Shown here: positions 18,415 through 26,648 of the stretch, piece by piece
Numbering within the stretch: position 1 is the first letter of the stretch
How the letters are laid out: every line of letters starts with the position of its first letter
From: Paenibacillus amylolyticus
Lineage (GTDB): Bacteria > Bacillota > Bacilli > Paenibacillales > Paenibacillaceae
Direction of reading: 5' to 3'
NCBI RefSeq assembly: GCF_001570725.1
Contig: NZ_BCNV01000007.1
Location: 1-64,000, forward strand
Length of the DNA: 64,000 nucleotides
The notes under the pieces: generated by a model
What the model was told of the DNA's origin: nothing
Database searches by the model: none
Seen by the model: the letters and a program-made list of their open reading frames with translations, nothing else
Made by a program: the position numbers and the translations under genes

Positions 18415-20145
18415 ATGACTACCATCCCCGGTACCGCCCACAGCGGCATGAATCCACACATATTGCATCAGCAGACAAGTCCCAATTCAGAAAAGGAATC
18501 TACTACTCGGATGGAACTGGATGCATTCCTAAATGATATCCTGATCGAACTTCGTCAGGCAGAGCATGTTACAACACGTGGGAAATGGCGCTGGCAGGCA
18601 AACGATCTTGCGAATCATACCTTCATATATATGCACAAATATACTGGCACACTGATCATGAATGGGACCGAATCCAACGTGGTTCGCAAATCAGCTTGTC
18701 TGTGTATACCAGGCACTGCGATTGAACTGATTGGTGATGAAGACCAGGAGTTTGAATTGTACATCATTCACTTCGATCTGTTTCGGGCAACGGAGAAAAC
18801 AGAAGCTAGACGAATCTACGAACGAGAACTCGGTTCACCTGTCACTGGCTGGATTCAAGGGCCCTTTTATGGCATACAACGGATTGCTGCACAACTTACA
18901 CAAATGACCCACGAAGGTTCGCACACCGGCTTGAAAACACAAATCCTCCTGACGGACCTGCTCCAGATGCTCTGGCCTCAGGAAGACCAGACGGACGTTG
19001 TGGTGGGACAAGATGAACCTGAACAGTGGCTCCGGTCAACTCTGCAATATATGCGGGAAAACTACATGCACGAGATCAAACTGGAGAAGCTGGCAGAATT
19101 GGCAGGCATGCACCCATCCTATTACTCACAGCTGTTCAAGAGCCGCATGCAGAAAAATCCAATTGAATACATCACCCATCTGCGCATGAACCGAGCCAAA
19201 GAATTACTGCTCACTTCCGATCTCCGTATCCGTGATGTGGCTCGCGAAGTGGGATACCGTGACGAATTCTATTTCAGCCGACGTTTCCGGAACCATGCCG
19301 GTTATGCGCCAACTTCCTATGCGAAGCAGGTGCACCGGAACATCGTGTCACTCTCTTATCCATACACGGATCACCTGATGACACTTGGCATCACGCCATG
19401 TGCAGCTCAGATCCAGGGCCACCTGCCTCATATGCCCAAATCACTAACGCTGCCCTTTCACGCCTATGAACCATGGGAACAGGGGCGTCAGGCCTTCCTT
19501 GATGTGAATCCCGAATTGGTTCTGACCAAGGATAACGCAGCTGTGAAAGCGATGGAGCATATTGGCGATGTCGCCCCAATTATCACCATTCCCTGGAACC
19601 AGACAGACGTCTTCGGTCATCTGCAGAAGATTGCATCCATTGTGGATCGCACCCAGGCAGCGAAAGATTGGCTGGATCGACATGAACGTAAGGCAGAGCG
19701 TGCACGCAAAAAAATCAAGGAATTCGTCGGGGACATTACGGTTGCCGTCGGTACGTTGACCCCTAAAGGACCACGGATGTACAGTCACCGTAACTTCGGA
19801 CATGTCTTTTACCGCAGCCTGCAATTGGCCGCTCCTCAGCGAATTCAGAATGAAGTGGCTGGCAAATCTCCCGGTGTTGGTTTCAACTGGCTACCCTTCA
19901 CACCAGGAGAATGGGACGGGCTGGAGGCAGATGTGCTGGTACTGGCGATTAACTCCATGCATGAAAAGGCAACACTGTTGAAGGAGATGGCTTCGAATCC
20001 ACTGTGGAACAGCCATCCTGCCGTAAAAAACGGAAGGGTTCATTTTATCGATTGGAACTCATGGGTCGTATATGCTCCATATTCCATTAACATCCAGCTG
20101 GATGAAGCGCTCTCTATGTTGACGAACAAACCTTCACTTTTGTAA
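18415..20145 (+). CDS. btr: AraC regulator fused to a siderophore-binding domain (Btr-like)
   Basis: 576 residues in three parts. An N-terminal cupin-like sensing region (about 20-190) precedes an AraC double helix-turn-helix (about 205-305; MRENYMHEIKLEKLAELAGM and VAREVGYRDEFYFSRRFRNH). The C-terminal region (about 310-576) resembles a periplasmic siderophore-binding protein but lacks a signal peptide. This is the architecture of Bacillus subtilis Btr, which binds bacillibactin in the cytosol and activates the feu uptake operon. The FecCD permease and binding-protein genes directly downstream support the same role. Preceded by GAGGAGGT at about 11 bases. Confidence 0.9.
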   Translation: MTTIPGTAHSGMNPHILHQQTSPNSEKESTTRMELDAFLNDILIELRQAEHVTTRGKWRWQANDLANHTFIYMHKYTGTLIMNGTESNVVRKSACLCIPGTAIELIGDEDQEFELYIIHFDLFRATEKTEARRIYERELGSPVTGWIQGPFYGIQRIAAQLTQMTHEGSHTGLKTQILLTDLLQMLWPQEDQTDVVVGQDEPEQWLRSTLQYMRENYMHEIKLEKLAELAGMHPSYYSQLFKSRMQKNPIEYITHLRMNRAKELLLTSDLRIRDVAREVGYRDEFYFSRRFRNHAGYAPTSYAKQVHRNIVSLSYPYTDHLMTLGITPCAAQIQGHLPHMPKSLTLPFHAYEPWEQGRQAFLDVNPELVLTKDNAAVKAMEHIGDVAPIITIPWNQTDVFGHLQKIASIVDRTQAAKDWLDRHERKAERARKKIKEFVGDITVAVGTLTPKGPRMYSHRNFGHVFYRSLQLAAPQRIQNEVAGKSPGVGFNWLPFTPGEWDGLEADVLVLAINSMHEKATLLKEMASNPLWNSHPAVKNGRVHFIDWNSWVVYAPYSINIQLDEALSMLTNKPSLL

Positions 20146-20166
20146 TCTAAAAAATGTCCATTCCCG

Positions 20167-20207
20167 AAATCTTAATTTATGCCATGTACGGGCCTGAATT
20201 AAGATTT
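20167..20207. promoter_or_regulatory. Perfect 11-bp inverted repeat upstream of the permease promoter
   Basis: AAATCTTAATT (20167-20177) and AATTAAGATTT (20197-20207) are exact inverted repeats, 19 bases apart. The right arm abuts a perfect -10 TATAAT (20208-20213), and no -35 hexamer is visible. This fits an activator site for the Btr-like protein. The same structure, with an inner GCC/GGC pair, could instead act as a weak terminator for btr. Confidence 0.6.
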
Positions 20208-20224
20208 TATAATGATCACTAATT

Positions 20225-20243
20225 GATAATGATAATCAATAAC
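20225..20243 (+). promoter_or_regulatory. Fur box
   Basis: Seventeen of nineteen bases match the consensus GATAATGATAATCATTATC. It starts 12 bases after the TATAAT -10, over the expected transcription start, an ideal place for iron-dependent repression. Confidence 0.85.
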
Positions 20244-20244
20244 A

Positions 20245-21318
20245 ATGAAATACGTTGTTGGTAACAAAGGAGTGACCCGTATTCAACATCCGGGACTGCC
20301 ACATCGTCCGTCCAATTCACGAAAATCTGCAGTGACGGTTGGGCTGATGTTTTTGTCTGCCATAGCCGTACTGCTGCTAAGTATGTTTGTCGCAATCTCG
20401 TTAGGTGCCAAAGGACTCACACTGGGAACGGTATGGACTGCCATTTTCCAGTATAATCCGGCTCTGACGCCACACCAGATTATTCATGAGCTGCGGCTGC
20501 CTCGTGTCCTTGCTGCCGTTATGATCGGCTCTGCCTTTGCGGTTGCAGGAGCTTTAATGCAAGGTATTACGCGTAATCCGCTGGCAGACACGGGCATTCT
20601 GGGCATCAATGCAGGAGCTACTTTTGTCGTGGCACTGAGCTTTGCCTTTTGGCCCGGACTGCCTTACGGCTGGATCATGTTTCTATCATTCGTGGGGGCT
20701 GTTCTGGGCACACTGCTCATCTTCCTACTCGGAATGGTAGCGCCTGGTGGGCTGAGTTCCATCAGACTGACCGTTGCCGGGGCCGTGGTTGCCGCCATGT
20801 TAAGCTCACTCAGCACAGGCGTAGCCATTTATTTTGACTTGAGTCAGGATCTGGCCTTCTGGTATGCGGGTGGGTTTGGCGGGATTGAATGGCGGCATCT
20901 GAAGTTAATTCTTCCCGTGCTGCTCGTGACGCTGGTGTTGATCATGCCACTCGCCCGGCGTGTATCCCTTATGTCACTCGGTGAAGAAGTGGCGATTAAT
21001 CTCGGGATCAACCTGCGTTGGACGAGGTTTCTCGCCCTGGCAGCAGTTGTTGTGCTGGCTGGCGTGTCGGTGTCGGCAGTGGGCTCGATCGGATTTGTGG
21101 GACTCGTCATCCCTCACATCTCCCGCAAACTAGTTGGTGTGGATTATCGACTCATCATACCAATGTCCTCCCTGCTGGGAGCGGTACTGCTAGTGCTCGC
21201 CGATCTGGGCTCACGTATCGTGAACCCTCCCGAGGAGCTCGCGGTGGGCATTATGGTCGCCTTTGTCGGTGTACCGTTCTTCCTCTATCTGGCCCGTAAA
21301 GAAAGGAGGGCCTTGTAG
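20245..21318 (+). CDS. Siderophore ABC transporter permease, FecCD family (1)
   Basis: Integral membrane permease with about nine hydrophobic segments. Family motifs include LRLPRVLAAVMIGSAFAVAGA, QGITRNPLADTGILGINAGA and GFVGLVIPHISRKLVG. Forms the channel with the second permease. The first ATG (20245) touches the Fur box and has no ribosome binding site. A strong AAAGGAG (20266-20272) fits an ATT codon at 20281, giving a protein 12 residues shorter, so the true start may be the rare ATT. The operon lacks an ATPase; a shared FhuC/YusV-type ATPase encoded elsewhere is expected. Confidence 0.88.
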   Translation: MKYVVGNKGVTRIQHPGLPHRPSNSRKSAVTVGLMFLSAIAVLLLSMFVAISLGAKGLTLGTVWTAIFQYNPALTPHQIIHELRLPRVLAAVMIGSAFAVAGALMQGITRNPLADTGILGINAGATFVVALSFAFWPGLPYGWIMFLSFVGAVLGTLLIFLLGMVAPGGLSSIRLTVAGAVVAAMLSSLSTGVAIYFDLSQDLAFWYAGGFGGIEWRHLKLILPVLLVTLVLIMPLARRVSLMSLGEEVAINLGINLRWTRFLALAAVVVLAGVSVSAVGSIGFVGLVIPHISRKLVGVDYRLIIPMSSLLGAVLLVLADLGSRIVNPPEELAVGIMVAFVGVPFFLYLARKERRAL

Positions 21319-21320
21319 CG

Positions 21321-22337
21321 ATGAATTTTAATGCACCTTCACGAGGTAAACGTTCGATAGTTGTCAGTATTACGCTGCTCTGCATCGCCATTGCCGTTAT
21401 TGTGATCAGCCTGAACACGGGAACCATTCGTCTCTCCCCAATGGCTGTGTTGCAGACTTTGTTTGGTAATGGTAGTCCGGATGATCAGATTGTATTGTTC
21501 GATTACCGACTGCCTCGCATTCTGGTGACTGTACTGGCCGGAGCGGGGCTTGGTATTGCTGGAGCGGCGCTGCAAGGGATCACTCGCAATCCATTGGCGG
21601 ACCCAGGCATTCTGGGATTGCATGCCGGGGCAGCGTTTGGACTAATGGTGTTTGTTAGTCTCTCCTTTACACTGGATAGCTCTGTGGCCTTGCTGATTCC
21701 GCTGTTTGCTTTTGCAGGCAGTGTGGCCGCCGCCCTGATCATCATGCTGTTATCTTATGATCGGCACAACGGCGTATCGCCCATTAAGCTGATTCTGGTT
21801 GGAATCGCGGTCGCGGCCGGGTTCCATGCGTTAACACTCTATCTGTCCCTGCGTCTGGATGAAGACACTTATTCCTTTGCCGCTCGCTGGCTGGCAGGAA
21901 GCGTCTGGGGCCGGGATTGGATTCATGTGCAAGCGTTGCTTCCTTGGGTGGTGCTATGTATCTCGTATATTTGGAGTCGATCCAAAACACTCGATGCCTT
22001 CAATCTTGGAGATGCTGCTGCAACCAGTATTGGAACACCTGTCCGATCACAGCGTGTTATTTTGCTGCTTTGTGCCGTGGCTTTGTCTGCCGTCAGTGTA
22101 TCGATGGCTGGTGGGATCGGCTTTATCGGTCTGGCAGCGCCACATCTGGCACGCAGACTTGTCGGTCCGATGCATCGGCATCTGATTCCAGCTGCCGGGC
22201 TCATCGGTATGGTTATTCTGGTGAGTGCCGATACGATCGGGCGAACGATCTTTCAGCCTAACGCCATTCCCGCAGGCGTGGTGGTTGCTGCAATTGGTGC
22301 ACCTTACTTTTTGTACCTTTTAGTACGAAGCAAGTGA
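21321..22337 (+). CDS. Siderophore ABC transporter permease, FecCD family (2)
   Basis: 338 residues, the second half of the permease heterodimer. The same family landmarks are seen: LPRILVTVLAGAGLGIAGA, QGITRNPLADPGILGLHAGA and GFIGLAAPHLARRLVG. It starts 2 nt after the first permease stop, with GGAGG inside that gene. Membrane protein; imports a ferric siderophore handed over by the lipoprotein encoded next. Confidence 0.9.
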   Translation: MNFNAPSRGKRSIVVSITLLCIAIAVIVISLNTGTIRLSPMAVLQTLFGNGSPDDQIVLFDYRLPRILVTVLAGAGLGIAGAALQGITRNPLADPGILGLHAGAAFGLMVFVSLSFTLDSSVALLIPLFAFAGSVAAALIIMLLSYDRHNGVSPIKLILVGIAVAAGFHALTLYLSLRLDEDTYSFAARWLAGSVWGRDWIHVQALLPWVVLCISYIWSRSKTLDAFNLGDAAATSIGTPVRSQRVILLLCAVALSAVSVSMAGGIGFIGLAAPHLARRLVGPMHRHLIPAAGLIGMVILVSADTIGRTIFQPNAIPAGVVVAAIGAPYFLYLLVRSK

Positions 22338-22397
22338 TCTTTTTTTTCAAAAACAATAAAGACATCCAAGAGATGTTCAAGGAGAATGTGACTACCC

Positions 22398-23348
22398 ATG
22401 TTAAAGAAAAATCTTATGCTTGTCATGAGTATCTGTCTGGTGCTTGTACTCGCAGCCTGTGGAACGGCCAATAATTCATCATCTGCTTCTGGCGGTTCGT
22501 CCATAGATACTTCAACCGAAAATCAAGACAACAGCGCAAGTTCGGGCGAGCAACGCATCGCCTCCATGTCGATCCATCTGACCAATGATCTGTTGTCTCT
22601 CGGCATTACTCCGGTTGGTTCCGTTATCGGTGGCGAAGCCAAGGCCTTCCTGTCCCATGTTGCTGATCGTCTTCAAAATACAACGCCACTTGGTCCGGTT
22701 AAAGACCCGGATATGGAAGCTTTGCTTGCCCTGAAACCCGATGTAATCTATCTGGACGAAGAATTCTCCGGTGATGATATTGCCAAATTTGAAAAAATTG
22801 CTCCGGTGCATGTCTTCAATCTGGATGACGGTACATGGCGTGACCATCTGAAAGACATTGGCAAACTCGTGAATCGCGAGAAAGAAGCCGAGCAATACAT
22901 TCAGGACTACGCGGCCGAAACGGAAGAAGTGAAATCTCTGATTCATGACACGATTGGAGATAATGGTACTGTGATGGCGATCCGTGTGACTGCCAAAGAG
23001 TTACGTGTGTTCAGCACACGCCGTCCCATGGGTCCCATTTTATATGAAGATCTCGGTCTGACTCCTGCCAAAGGCATTACAGACATCGATTCGACCAAAC
23101 CTTATCAAGTGGTCTCCCGTGAAATCTTGCCGGACTATGATGCAGATGCGATCTTTGTGGTTGTGAATTCGGATGATGAAGCCCAAAGCATGTTCAAGGA
23201 GCTGCAAAACAATCCGATCTGGCAAGGCCTGAAAGCAGTCAAAGCCGGTCACGTCTACCCAATTGGTGCACAGCCTTGGCTGGATTATTCATCTATCGGT
23301 AATAAAATGGCCATGGATGAAGCCAAAGAAATGTTCTCCAAGAAGTAA
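22398..23348 (+). CDS. Ferric-siderophore-binding lipoprotein
   Basis: 316 residues. The signal peptide ends in a lipobox (LAACG at about residue 20), followed by a Ser/Asn linker and a class III periplasmic-binding fold (PBP2/FepB family) with LLSLGITPVGSV, LKPDVIYLDEEF and a C-terminal GHVYPIGAQPWLDYSS. Anchored outside the membrane. Similar in fold to the C-terminal part of the Btr-like regulator in this operon, so both probably bind the same ferric siderophore, one outside and one inside the cell. AAGGAG lies about 13 bases upstream. Confidence 0.88.
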   Translation: MLKKNLMLVMSICLVLVLAACGTANNSSSASGGSSIDTSTENQDNSASSGEQRIASMSIHLTNDLLSLGITPVGSVIGGEAKAFLSHVADRLQNTTPLGPVKDPDMEALLALKPDVIYLDEEFSGDDIAKFEKIAPVHVFNLDDGTWRDHLKDIGKLVNREKEAEQYIQDYAAETEEVKSLIHDTIGDNGTVMAIRVTAKELRVFSTRRPMGPILYEDLGLTPAKGITDIDSTKPYQVVSREILPDYDADAIFVVVNSDDEAQSMFKELQNNPIWQGLKAVKAGHVYPIGAQPWLDYSSIGNKMAMDEAKEMFSKK

Positions 23349-23385
23349 GTTTCCGTACACTCAACACTAACTTGTGACAATACCA

Positions 23386-23456
23386 AAAAACCTCTCTTTA
23401 GAGACGGGATTAGAGAGTTATCATAATCTCTTCCGCTCAAAGCAGAGGTTTTTGTT
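23386..23456. terminator. Bidirectional terminator with nested stem
   Basis: AAAAACCTCT (23386-23395) pairs with AGAGGTTTTT (23444-23453). A second stem, ATTAGAGA with TCTCTAA-like sequence, lies in the loop. T-rich ends on both strands serve the iron operon and the converging PARG-like gene. Confidence 0.75.
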
Positions 23457-23480
23457 TTCTATTATCTTTTTTTACTCTGT

Positions 23481-24410
23481 TTATACCCCAGTCAAGCGAT
23501 CCTGAAATGCCTTTAATGTTCGCTGCCCAGCTGTCCGGTCGTATACAGCAAATACAATGCGTTCAAAGGAGTCCTTAAATGCCTCTCCCACTAACACATC
23601 ATGAAAATACTTCGCCACCACTGCCGGTTCATTACGAAATACGCCGCAACCGTACGCGCCCAAAACAATTGTCCGATGACCATTCGTAGCAGCCACGTCC
23701 AGAATATAACGGATACGTTCCTTCATCACGGACTCAATCTGTAGATCATCCGCTTCTCCACACTCTTTCACCACACCCGCATTCACCGCCGGCGCAGTAA
23801 TGAATGATGATACATAATATTTGTCCAGCAATCGGTCTTCGTCATCCCGGATCACCGGAACATCCGGTGAATAGATCATATAATTCGAATAGAGACCCGA
23901 TCGCTGTTTGCGATTGTACTCGTACATTTCATCCATTTGAGCGATACACGGATATAGCCCCGTCGCTCGGGCCAGACTCTCTTCCTGTGCCTGACTTCCG
24001 CCAAGGAAACCACCGCCGGGATTTTTCGCCGATGCAAAGTTTAGACAGACCACATCTTCTCTTCCTTCAGCTACCGTCAAACGTGAAGCCGCTCCAAGTG
24101 TAGTCTCGCCAGTAACCTCAATGCGAACGGACACAGCCTCAGATTCTGCTTCAGTTAATGAAGCTACCGAATGAGTTTCTGCGCGAGCTTCTGTACGTAG
24201 CTTTTCTCTGAGCCCGGAAAGCTCTAAAGGACGGTATAATACCGAATTTCGGATGGCTTGCTGCACATCGGTGCCGATCTCAACCTTGCGATCATACCCA
24301 TTTACGTATTGCCCTTCATCCAAAATAGCCAACGTCTGCTGTGCGATATTAGCCCGCTTGGAACGTGGATTGAAGCTAGTGGAGCCTGTTGATTTATTAA
24401 AATTATTCAT
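23481..24410 (-). CDS. TIGR02452 family protein, microbial PARG-like ADP-ribose hydrolase
   Basis: Macrodomain-related protein of the bacterial-type poly(ADP-ribose) glycohydrolase group, 309 residues. The catalytic signature is clear: CLNFASAKNPGGGFLGGSQAQEESLAR (split over residues 127-153), with GGG followed by QEE, the two acidic residues that cleave the ADP-ribose bond. A later VLGAYGCGVFRNEP motif is the second macrodomain loop. I place the start at the ATG 24410, with AGGAAG eight bases upstream; a GTG at 24419 sits too close to it. It overlaps the NADAR gene by 8 nt. Expected to release ADP-ribose from proteins or metabolites in the cytosol. Confidence 0.85.
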   Translation of the reverse strand: MNNFNKSTGSTSFNPRSKRANIAQQTLAILDEGQYVNGYDRKVEIGTDVQQAIRNSVLYRPLELSGLREKLRTEARAETHSVASLTEAESEAVSVRIEVTGETTLGAASRLTVAEGREDVVCLNFASAKNPGGGFLGGSQAQEESLARATGLYPCIAQMDEMYEYNRKQRSGLYSNYMIYSPDVPVIRDDEDRLLDKYYVSSFITAPAVNAGVVKECGEADDLQIESVMKERIRYILDVAATNGHRTIVLGAYGCGVFRNEPAVVAKYFHDVLVGEAFKDSFERIVFAVYDRTAGQRTLKAFQDRLTGV

Positions 24411-24888
24411 CTGAATCACTTCCTATATCTTCTCTTAGACGGGTCAGAATCTCACCCAGCCAGTTGGTTCCCCGCCATGTTCTTCGATTGCGAATACGCG
24501 GGTCTTCCTCCGCCAGCCCTACACCCCAGATGCGATCATCTGGGCTTGCTTCCACAAGGGTCGTTCCACGAGTGGCACGCAGCGCGGTTAGCAGTTCTTC
24601 GTTTTGTGTAAATTTGGCCAAATTGCCCTCATAGACAATGCGCTGACATTCAGCTTCCCATACTGTCTGGTCGAAGCCTGCGACCTGTCTGCCCAGCTTT
24701 TTTTGTACCGAAGCAGAGCTTGCCTTCAGAATCTTGTCTGCGATGGTCTGATCGCCAAACAGCAGCGCTTTCTGATGCATCATGTATTGCTCCGCACTTG
24801 TGTAGTGAACCCCGTTCACGGTAAAATCCGCCGGGTGCCACTGTGAGAACGGAGATGCAGTCCGCCAGAAAAACGTAAACTTTTCCAT
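24403..24888 (-). CDS. NADAR (YbiA/DUF1768) family protein
   Basis: 161 residues, complete. Family landmarks: FTFFWRTASPFSQWHPADF, the motif SAEQYMMHQKALLFGD, then VWEAECQRIVYEGNLAKF and a C-terminal RIWGVGL with WRGTNWLGEIL. NADAR proteins are N-glycosidases linked to ADP-ribose and NAD-derived metabolites; characterised members act on riboflavin-pathway intermediates (YbiA type) or remove ADP-ribose from guanine in DNA. Which applies here cannot be told from the sequence. GAGGGG precedes the ATG. It lies between an NrtR-type regulator and a PARG-like hydrolase, which points to ADP-ribose. Confidence 0.88.
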   Translation of the reverse strand: MEKFTFFWRTASPFSQWHPADFTVNGVHYTSAEQYMMHQKALLFGDQTIADKILKASSASVQKKLGRQVAGFDQTVWEAECQRIVYEGNLAKFTQNEELLTALRATRGTTLVEASPDDRIWGVGLAEEDPRIRNRRTWRGTNWLGEILTRLREDIGSDSDE

Positions 24889-24978
24889 CTATATCCCCTC
24901 TTTACTTGTTCCTCATGTATGCAGCGATCCCGCCCATGGCTTGAATCACTTCTCCTATTTCATTGATGCTTCCCCTTT

Positions 24979-25917
24979 TCAGGGTGTCTGCCTCTCTGGG
25001 TTCAATCTGTATAAACGTGATGGTCGATGACCGGCACTACTCGCATACTCTCCAGTCTCAATGACCCAATCGGCGATTTTACGCCGGAAAGCAGCAGCCA
25101 GCAATTTTTTGCCACTGATGATCTCATGTACTTTCTGAAGCGCAGTCAGCGTAAACGTCTCCGGCATCAGATTGAATGCAATATCCGTGTACTCGATCTT
25201 GGATCGCAGACGCTCAAGCGCATAATGAATGATTTTGGCATGATCAAAGGCAATCCCCTGAACCTCACCCAACGTCATACGATGACTTCGTACTTTTCCT
25301 TCCATCGTTTCTTTCGTCTCAACAATGGCCGACAACTCTTCGGTTCCATTGGTCAAAATCAACTGGAGCTTGCGTTCTGTCACACGTCCACGCTCATGGA
25401 TATGGCGTTTCTCTTCCAGAAGCCGCTGCTCCACCCGAAACCAACTGGCCTCACTGGCATCATCGCCAGCCTGAAGCTGCAACTCGCTGCTATCGACCAG
25501 CGCCATGTAGGAACAGCTAATAACACGCGTACGTGGATCACGTTCCACATCTCCCCATGTATACAGTTGCTCCAGATAGATATCATCCAGCCCCGTCTCC
25601 GTCAGCAGTTCCCGCCGAGCAGCATCTTCCAATGATTCCTGCATGGAGACAAATCCGCCAGGTAACGCCCACTGTCCCAGATAAGGATGGCCGCCCCGCC
25701 GGATCAGCAGTAACTGGAGTTCGGGTTCCGCAAGCTTGCGATAGTTCTCCTGAGCCTCACTGCGAATCGTAAACACCAACATGTCCACGGTGACGGAAGG
25801 ACGTTCGTAATCACCAGCATTATACGTTTCCAGAAACTGTTGTTCACTGATATGTACATGATCCTGATGCTCCCGGTAATCGGGGGCTTTTCCTCCAGAT
25901 GGACCTTCGTTAGTCAT
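24979..25917 (-). CDS. NrtR-type Nudix-domain transcriptional regulator
   Basis: 312 residues from the ATG at 25917. The N-terminal Nudix domain has GGFVSMQESLEDAARRELLTETG, a Nudix box in which one catalytic Glu is replaced by Thr, so hydrolase activity may be weak or lost. The C-terminal winged helix (about 240-310; PETFTLTALQKVHEIISGKKL then FRRKI) is that of NrtR, the ADP-ribose-sensing repressor of NAD genes. An in-frame ATG at 25947 lacks a ribosome binding site and would lie inside the operator. First gene of the operon with NADAR and PARG-like proteins. Confidence 0.85.
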   Translation of the reverse strand: MTNEGPSGGKAPDYREHQDHVHISEQQFLETYNAGDYERPSVTVDMLVFTIRSEAQENYRKLAEPELQLLLIRRGGHPYLGQWALPGGFVSMQESLEDAARRELLTETGLDDIYLEQLYTWGDVERDPRTRVISCSYMALVDSSELQLQAGDDASEASWFRVEQRLLEEKRHIHERGRVTERKLQLILTNGTEELSAIVETKETMEGKVRSHRMTLGEVQGIAFDHAKIIHYALERLRSKIEYTDIAFNLMPETFTLTALQKVHEIISGKKLLAAAFRRKIADWVIETGEYASSAGHRPSRLYRLNPERQTP

Positions 25918-25935
25918 CGTATACAAACCCCATTC

Positions 25936-25971
25936 TGTTATTAACAATTTGTTATTAACATTTAGATTATA
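25936..25971 (-). promoter_or_regulatory. Promoter and double palindrome of the NrtR-type operon
   Basis: TGTTATTAACA occurs twice, at 25936-25946 and 25950-25960, 14 bases centre to centre. Each copy is itself a palindrome around one base. A minus-strand -10 TATAAT lies at 25966-25971, so the pair covers the start of transcription and the leader. A good candidate for the autoregulatory operator. Confidence 0.65.
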
Positions 25972-26037
25972 TCAATTTATCACATCATTTTATCTCAGGT
26001 CAATATTTCCAGTTCAAAATAAATGAAGTGTATTGGC

Positions 26038-26086
26038 TTGACGATATGTCAAATCAAACTTATGATTTAGTTAGTCGACTAACTAA
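26038..26086 (+). promoter_or_regulatory. Promoter and perfect 20-bp palindrome of the MarR-ABC operon
   Basis: -35 TTGACG (26038-26043), 17-base spacer, -10 TATGAT (26061-26066). Immediately after, 26067-26086 is a perfect palindrome, TTAGTTAGTC / GACTAACTAA, over the expected start of transcription. MarR-type repressors bind sites of this size. Confidence 0.8.
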
Positions 26087-26110
26087 AAGGATATGAACGG
26101 AGCGGATGAT

Positions 26111-26545
26111 ATGAACCCAGTCCAAAATGATCGGTTAATGGGACAGCTATCCGAACTCGTGAAGCTGAAACGCTACAAAGTTCATGAGAAACTTGTGAAC
26201 CACCCCGAGTTGTATCCGGGACAGCCTCCTTTGTTGTTCCAGCTTGAACGGGAGGATGGCCAATCCCAGAAAAATCTGGCCGAACAACTTCGACGCAGTC
26301 CCGCAACCGTAACCGTCATGCTCAAGCGCATGGAAACGTCCGGTTATGTGAGACGTGAAGCGGACCCGAAGGATCTGCGCAGTCTGCGAGTATTCCTGAC
26401 GGATCAGGGGCGCTCTGCACTACAAGAACTGAGAGAAGTAGTTCAGGAGTTGGAACGACAGGCCGAGAAAGATTTTACACCGGAAGAATCCCAGCTGATG
26501 TCTGCACTCGCACAGCGTATGCTCCAAAACCTGCGTGAATCTTGA
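26111..26545 (+). CDS. MarR-family regulator of the ABC exporter operon
   Basis: 144 residues from the ATG 26111, which has GGAG eight bases upstream; the ATG at 26093 has none with good spacing. Winged-helix MarR fold: QSQKNLAEQLRRSPATVTVMLKRMETSGYVRREADPKDLRS carries the recognition helix and the wing with its conserved Asp-Arg pair. The gene precedes two ABC exporter genes on the same strand, the arrangement of many MarR-controlled multidrug exporters. It probably represses the operon through the palindrome upstream and is released by a drug or metabolite. Confidence 0.88.
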   Translation: MNPVQNDRLMGQLSELVKLKRYKVHEKLVNHPELYPGQPPLLFQLEREDGQSQKNLAEQLRRSPATVTVMLKRMETSGYVRREADPKDLRSLRVFLTDQGRSALQELREVVQELERQAEKDFTPEESQLMSALAQRMLQNLRES

Positions 26546-26648
26546 AGTGATGCATACTCGCGACAGCGCTAACAACAACTGGATTGAAGCAGCTAAAGGT
26601 GTGATGGAATTGATTCACTTATGCTATGAAGATTGAGGTGATTTCCTA

